DNA from: Desulfoscipio geothermicus DSM 3669
GTDB lineage: Bacteria; Bacillota; Desulfotomaculia; Desulfotomaculales; Desulfallaceae
Direction: 5' to 3'
DNA length: 64,000 nt
Assembly (NCBI RefSeq): GCF_900115975.1
Contig: NZ_FOYM01000003.1
Coordinates: 102,064 to 166,063 of the forward strand
Below the pieces are notes generated by a model. The model did not search any database. It worked only from the letters and a program-made list of their open reading frames with translations, and was not told the DNA's origin. Within the stretch, counting starts at the first letter, position 1. Each line of letters begins with the position of its first letter. The translations under genes and the position numbers were made by a program. Positions 59,874 to 64,000 of this stretch are shown one piece after another.

Positions 59874-61670
59874 GTGAGAAAATTGTTAATAATCGTTCTT
59901 GACCCGGGACACGGTGGAAGTGATCCCGGGGCTATAAACGGGAAGCATTATGAAAAAGCATTTAACCTGACGATAGCCACGGAAACAGCCCGCTATCTAA
60001 ATGACAATTATTCCGCAGCGGTTCACTTTACCAGGATTGCTGACACCACCATGGGTCTTTATGAAAGGGCCGGTTATGCTAATGAATTAAATGCCGATTA
60101 TTTTGTATCACTACACATTAACGCCGGGGGAGGGACCGGTTTTGAAAGTTATATTCACACCAGTGCAGGTTCCACCACACATAAATACAGGGACATACTG
60201 CACAATCGGATAGCCGATTTTTACCGCTCCAAGGGTTTTCCGGACAGGGGCAAAAAATCGGCAAATTTTGCTGTGTTGCGCGAAACAGGCATGTCAGCGG
60301 TGCTATTGGAAAATTTATTTATTGATAACGGTTCTGACCTTTCATTTTTATTAAAAAGCAGTTTTTTAAAACAGCTGGGTACGGCTATCGGAGATGGAAT
60401 TGCCCGGGCATTGCAGCTAAAAACTAAAACCCCTGGCAGTGGAACCATCCCGGCTAGAATGCCGGCAACTGCCCTGACCGGAAGAGCCAGGCAGTTGTTA
60501 AAGTCCCGGAACCCGGCCGCGCCTGACTATATCGACATATATGTAAAAATGGGGGAAATATACCGCATACGGTGGGATGCAGTATTTGCCCAATCATGTA
60601 AAGAAACTGCCTTCTGGAGGTTTGGAGGAGATGTCCGTCCCCAACAAAATAACTTTGCCGGACTGGGAGCTTTCAACGGCAAAGAAGGCGCTTCCTTTGC
60701 CACACCGGAGGAAGGCATTGAGGCTCAATTTCAACACTGGCACGCCTATTACCACGGCGGCAAATTGCCTCCGGGAAGACCGTCACTGGACCCCCGGCGC
60801 AACGCAGTCCTTTCCACCGGCTGGGCGGGCGCACTGAACTTTGTAGAGGACCTGGGAGGCAGGTGGGCACCTGCTCAAGATTACGGGGTGAGCATAGTCA
60901 GGGATTACATGGCCAAGTTTATGGATGAGGTTATACCAGGGCCTATCCCCACACCACCCCCGGTACCCACGCCTCCGGAACCGTCCCCCGCTCCTGACTC
61001 TCCCGCTAATGGCGGAGGATGGAATCCGGAAGCGGAAATTGACCGGCTGAAAAAAGACGGGTTAATAGTCAACGACCATGCACCGGACGCACCTGTCACC
61101 TGGGGCGAATTTGCCGCTGTGATCAACCGCCTGCGGGACCGGTTAACTTCCGGCGATTCCAACGACAATCCAACCTCACCCGGCAACCAACCACCGGATA
61201 AAGAAAACTCCGGCAATAAAGAGAACTCCGGAGAAGAATACCCTGCTAAAACCGAAGAAAAAGAGTTGCTGCAAAACGGAGATTTTTCACAAAACAGTCA
61301 GGGATGGGAAATTAACGACACCTATATTCAAACAGAAGCCAATGGCAATAAATACGGTGTAAGCAATTACACCTGGCGCTTCAGGCAGGATTTCCCGGTT
61401 AATCCGGGCTGGAAAATAATTTTTAACGGCCGCACAAGAAACGGGGGCAGCCCCAATGCCGCCCGGGTGGTAATTGGCTTTATTAATTATTCCGGTACGC
61501 TTAAGGTTGTTTCAGATATCAGACATACCCATCAGGGTAATGGTTGGGAGTCATTTCCGAGACAAGAATTAACCGTGCCTTCCCATGCCGTCAAAGGTCG
61601 CGTTTTTTTGCTCACAAACGGAGGAACCGGAGTTCACCATTTTGACGACATTTCCATTAAAAAATTATAA
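59874..61670 (+). CDS. Multidomain N-acetylmuramoyl-L-alanine amidase with glucosaminidase-like and C-terminal binding domains
   Basis: 598 residues if GTG 59874 is used; TTG 59883 has the better ribosome-site spacing (CGGGAG). Residues 5-180 are Amidase_3: zinc His in DPGHGGSDPGA, Glu in HYEKAFNL, His in SLHINAGG, catalytic Glu in LLENLFIDN. Residues about 205-350 resemble an endo-glucosaminidase/lysozyme-like domain (FAQSCKETAFWRFGGDV, NNFAGLGAFN). A Pro-rich linker near 355-375 precedes an SLH-like segment and a C-terminal beta-domain (LLQNGDFSQNSQGWEI). No signal peptide is visible, so export is unclear. It cuts peptidoglycan, perhaps at the site where the polymer is attached. Confidence 0.85.
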   Translation: MRKLLIIVLDPGHGGSDPGAINGKHYEKAFNLTIATETARYLNDNYSAAVHFTRIADTTMGLYERAGYANELNADYFVSLHINAGGGTGFESYIHTSAGSTTHKYRDILHNRIADFYRSKGFPDRGKKSANFAVLRETGMSAVLLENLFIDNGSDLSFLLKSSFLKQLGTAIGDGIARALQLKTKTPGSGTIPARMPATALTGRARQLLKSRNPAAPDYIDIYVKMGEIYRIRWDAVFAQSCKETAFWRFGGDVRPQQNNFAGLGAFNGKEGASFATPEEGIEAQFQHWHAYYHGGKLPPGRPSLDPRRNAVLSTGWAGALNFVEDLGGRWAPAQDYGVSIVRDYMAKFMDEVIPGPIPTPPPVPTPPEPSPAPDSPANGGGWNPEAEIDRLKKDGLIVNDHAPDAPVTWGEFAAVINRLRDRLTSGDSNDNPTSPGNQPPDKENSGNKENSGEEYPAKTEEKELLQNGDFSQNSQGWEINDTYIQTEANGNKYGVSNYTWRFRQDFPVNPGWKIIFNGRTRNGGSPNAARVVIGFINYSGTLKVVSDIRHTHQGNGWESFPRQELTVPSHAVKGRVFLLTNGGTGVHHFDDISIKKL

Positions 61671-61695
61671 AGCCGCATCGTTTTCAACCGAAAGT

Positions 61696-61735
61696 GATAG
61701 AGTAGGCCGACCTCTTACAAGGCCAGCCCCTCAAT
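61696..61735 (-). ncRNA. Group II intron domain VI
   Basis: On the minus strand GGCTGGCCT and AGGTCGGCC form a nine-pair stem with a 6-base loop. The bulged A at 61703, in CCTACTC, is the expected branch point, 6-9 nt before the intron end. Confidence 0.6.
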
Positions 61736-61768
61736 GAACGGCTCGTGCGGTTTTCCCGCAAACCGCTC
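61736..61768 (-). ncRNA. Group II intron domain V
   Basis: 33 nt: GAGCGGTTTGCGGGAAAACC then GCACGAGCCGTTC. It folds into two stems with a GAAA-type loop, a two-base CG bulge and the AGC catalytic triad at its 5' side, as required of domain V. Confidence 0.8.
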
Positions 61769-61772
61769 TACG

Positions 61773-63263
61773 TTACTTACTCTCGAACTTGCGGATGCGT
61801 TTCTGTGCTCGCTCGTATGCTGCAGCCCGCTTGGCCCAGTATACTGTATCACCAGCTTTGCGCTGCCGCTTGGCTGATGCTACCTTTGTCCTGCGCTGAC
61901 GGATGATAGCTAAGTGCTCGTCATCTGTCAATGACAGGCCAGTGGCTGCATCCCAAATGATTCTCTCGGCGTATTGAAGCCCCGCCCCCACAAAGCACTC
62001 ATGGGTGTAGATTGAGCTGAGCGTGTTAACTCTCCTGTACGTCTTGCCGCCACCACGCTGAGGTAGGCGGCAGCGCCGAATACGCTGACGGACATATGCA
62101 TCTAGCCTGGTCGCCTGTTGAGCAAGGAGTGCTGTGGCACAGCGGCACTGGCCTCGGACTGATTTGTACACCTGCACCGCCTTGGCGGCCTGCGCCCAAT
62201 ATGCTGCCTTGCCTAGAATTACCGGGTTCACTCTCTTTACTAATGCGTCCAAACTTAACGTGTGAGTTTTCGGAGTTTGCTCTTTGATAGCTTCTCGGAA
62301 AGCCTTCATGGCATCGGAAGTGCATCTGAGTCCAAAACTCCAAGTTCCGTCTCGTTTCCGAAACCATCCTTGAATAGCCACTCCAAGGTATTCTAGCTCG
62401 GGAATTGTCCTTCCGTTGAAAGTGCGTTTCTCCATCAGGTGCAAAGTATTCGTTTTCTCGGCTGAGAGTTCGAGTTTCAATCTTCTCATGACATCCCGTA
62501 CGATAGCTTCTCCATGCTTGACGCCTTCTTCATCCTTAGCAAAGACCAGAAAATCATCAGCGTAACGTACAAATTGCACGCCTGCCCTATTAAGTTCCCA
62601 GTCCAGTTCATTCAGGTAAATATTGGCAAGTAATGGAGAAATGACTCCGCCTTGCGGAGAACCTGCCTTTGAGAAACTTCTCACGCCATTCTCTACGACT
62701 CCAGCCTTTAACCACTGCCAGATGAGGTCCAGAATGGAACGGTCGGCAATCCTTCGCTTCATAATCCCCAGGAGTATTCGATGGTCTATACAGTCAAAGT
62801 AACCCTTGATGTCAGCATCATATACCCAAACATAGCCTTGTTCCATCAAGTGGATGATGCGCCCGAAAGCATTGAACGCACCTTTTCCAGGTCGGAAGCC
62901 GACAGAGGCCGGGTGAAACTCCGTCTCGTACAGAGGTTGGAGTATATCAACGACCGCCTGTTGTACGACCTTGTCCCGAATAGATGGAAGGCCGAGTGGG
63001 CGCTTTTTGCCGTTTCGTTTCGGAATGTAGCGCCTGAGTACTGGCAATGGCTTGTAAGCCTTGGCTTTGAGGTCGCTAAAAAGCTCTTGGAGATTTTCTT
63101 CCAGTTTGCTTTCAAATGCGGACAGACTGATTCCGTCCACTCCACCAGCCCCTTGATTCGCCTTAACTTTTAGCCATGCCTCATACAACCGTTGATAACT
63201 GAGCAAGCGTCCATAAAGATTGTGCCACTTCAAGTTCGAGCGTCTCCTCGCAAGCAGAACCAT
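61773..63263 (-). CDS. ltrA: Group II intron reverse transcriptase/maturase (LtrA-type)
   Basis: 496 residues. RT blocks: RYIPKRNGKKRPLGLPSIRD, VVDILQPLYETEFHPASVGF followed by RPGKGAF, SPQGGVISPLLANIYL, and the catalytic VRYADDFLVFAKDE near residue 230. The X/maturase domain follows (about 370-470). The C-terminus is basic and shows no HNH endonuclease pattern, so retrohoming may use nicked or looped target DNA. No strong ribosome site. Confidence 0.93.
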   Translation of the reverse strand: MVLLARRRSNLKWHNLYGRLLSYQRLYEAWLKVKANQGAGGVDGISLSAFESKLEENLQELFSDLKAKAYKPLPVLRRYIPKRNGKKRPLGLPSIRDKVVQQAVVDILQPLYETEFHPASVGFRPGKGAFNAFGRIIHLMEQGYVWVYDADIKGYFDCIDHRILLGIMKRRIADRSILDLIWQWLKAGVVENGVRSFSKAGSPQGGVISPLLANIYLNELDWELNRAGVQFVRYADDFLVFAKDEEGVKHGEAIVRDVMRRLKLELSAEKTNTLHLMEKRTFNGRTIPELEYLGVAIQGWFRKRDGTWSFGLRCTSDAMKAFREAIKEQTPKTHTLSLDALVKRVNPVILGKAAYWAQAAKAVQVYKSVRGQCRCATALLAQQATRLDAYVRQRIRRCRLPQRGGGKTYRRVNTLSSIYTHECFVGAGLQYAERIIWDAATGLSLTDDEHLAIIRQRRTKVASAKRQRKAGDTVYWAKRAAAYERAQKRIRKFESK

Positions 63264-63967
63264 CTTGGCAGTGTTTCACGACGGAGACTTACCAATTAGC
63301 ATGTCTGCTTCTGAATCAACTTTTCAGTAACGACGCCTTCCTTCACTTCACACCGAGTTATGGTCTCGGAGCTACTTCGCTACTATGAAGGCGCTCTGAC
63401 TTCTCCTGGCACACGGGCAATTTCGGATTCCCTTATATGCCCATGTCCACCAACCAGGGACTTAGCTCCCCCTGTCCGTTTTCCCACCTTTCGGCTGGGT
63501 GCCTCATTAGGTTCTGCATATCCGCTAGCCTTAATGGTGGTAACCAGGAGACCTCGACGGGTCACCCACACTGGCTGCAGCGTGCATGTCTCACCCTCCA
63601 CGTGATGAGCCGCATACCCCGTTTCAGTGGCTTACAGGGCTGCCTCACCCTTGCCCGTAGGTTCAGCCTACTCAGTTTGCCCCGGGTTTCCCCATTAGGG
63701 TGTCTCACTAGCCTCACCGTAGCGCAGGTTTTGGGTTCCGCAGAGGTCGCAGCGTCCCCAACTCACCCCGCCGCTTTGGCATTCAGCGTTGCGCTTTCAA
63801 CCTGCACACTTCGGATAGGGACCTCTCGGTTACCCCTCTCTCCTCCGTCACGTCCCTCACGGGAGCGCGCTAGATGTACCCTTTGCCGCGCTTGCCACTT
63901 GCGCAGCGCCGGCCTGCCCTGCCTCTCGGCAGGGTGTCCGACATCCAGTGCGGGCTGCCGCCCGCAC
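63264..63967 (-). ncRNA. Group II intron RNA domains I-III region
   Basis: About 700 bp between the candidate 5' end and the maturase start. Short frames here are not credible genes. The 5' end GTGCGGGC pairs with GCCCGCAC close by, a short helix as found at the start of domain I. Confidence 0.6.
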
Positions 63968-64000
63968 AACCTCCTCCGGGACAAGCCCGGAGGCTTCTCC

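Larger units (their letters stand above)
61694..63967 (-). mobile_element. Group II intron with encoded maturase
   Basis: About 2.27 kb on the minus strand. Candidate 5' end is GTGCGGGCGG at 63967. The intron-encoded protein lies at 61773-63263, in the domain IV position. Domain V and VI follow the protein, and the 3' end with an AY dinucleotide lies near 61694-61697. The upstream flank (63968-64000) holds a CCTCCGGG/CCCGGAGG hairpin, which resembles the targets of bacterial class C introns. Exact ends are inferred from motifs, not from an exon comparison. Confidence 0.75.

Noticed and set aside
63360..63984. Short open frames in the right-hand end
   Set aside because: They lie in the structured intron RNA region; both strands are open by chance in GC-rich sequence.

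Overview
The window looks like the chromosome of a sulfate-reducing, Gram-positive (Firmicutes) anaerobe of the Desulfotomaculum type. The evidence is a complete dsrA-dsrB-dsrD operon, a SCIFF peptide with its radical-SAM maturase, murA and a LysM/G5/M23 cell-wall peptidase of the clostridial kind, and consensus sigma-A promoters and strong AGGAGG ribosome sites. A full gas-vesicle cluster lies in the middle. The lineage is inferred from gene content, not from a database search.

Layout. 1-3.1 kb (minus strand): an Mrp/NBP35 ATPase cut by the window edge, two MinD-type ATPases with ferredoxin inserts, a NifX-like protein and a zinc-ribbon protein. 3.3-4.8 kb (plus): an FmdB zinc ribbon and a HEAT-like protein. 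4.9-9.3 kb (minus): dsrA, dsrB, dsrD, a TPR protein and a YkgJ-type cysteine-cluster protein. 10.3-19.1 kb (minus): rlmH, murA, a membrane gluzincin, a TPR protein, the M23 peptidase, scfB/scfA (scfA is only 50 codons and starts with TTG), an iron-sulfur flavoprotein and a TatD-like hydrolase. 19.1-22.1 kb is an AT-rich accessory pocket beside tRNA-Gly(CCC), with a decayed TnpB-like transposon gene and an AlbA_2/Schlafen-type regulator.

22.3-31.4 kb (minus) is the gas-vesicle cluster. In transcription order it has two paralogous small proteins of unknown function, gvpA, a coiled-coil protein, gvpO, gvpN, an Hsp20/GvpH, a CDC48-type double AAA+ ATPase, three gvpF/L genes, gvpG, a second and third gvpA/J-family gene and gvpK. 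The genes are tightly packed or overlapping, with a stable hairpin right after gvpA.

32.3-61.7 kb (plus) is an exopolysaccharide/capsule locus. It has an HTH regulator, an initiating sugar phosphotransferase, a ManNAc-uronate-type dehydrogenase, a two-domain oxidoreductase, AsnB, glycosyltransferases, a frameshifted Wzx flippase, three methyltransferases, a transglutaminase-like membrane protein, a radical-SAM protein, a heparinase-like lyase and a Wzy-like polymerase. It ends with a UDP-L-FucNAc module (WbuB-FnlB-FnlA-FnlC), a CpsC/CpsD tyrosine-kinase pair and a multidomain amidase. Base composition shifts sharply inside it (39.3-44 and 46-47.7 kb look AT-rich), as in a mosaic surface-polysaccharide locus. 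61.7-64 kb is a group II intron on the minus strand, with recognisable domain V/VI and a candidate 5' end at 63967.

Most notable observations: (1) the gas-vesicle cluster with a CDC48-like unfoldase and an uncharacterised paralogue pair at its head; (2) a 44-bp inverted repeat (43/44 identical) bracketing fnlC, one copy lying in frame inside the gene; (3) a T9 tract that splits wzx; (4) the TTG-started SCIFF precursor with a terminator between precursor and maturase.
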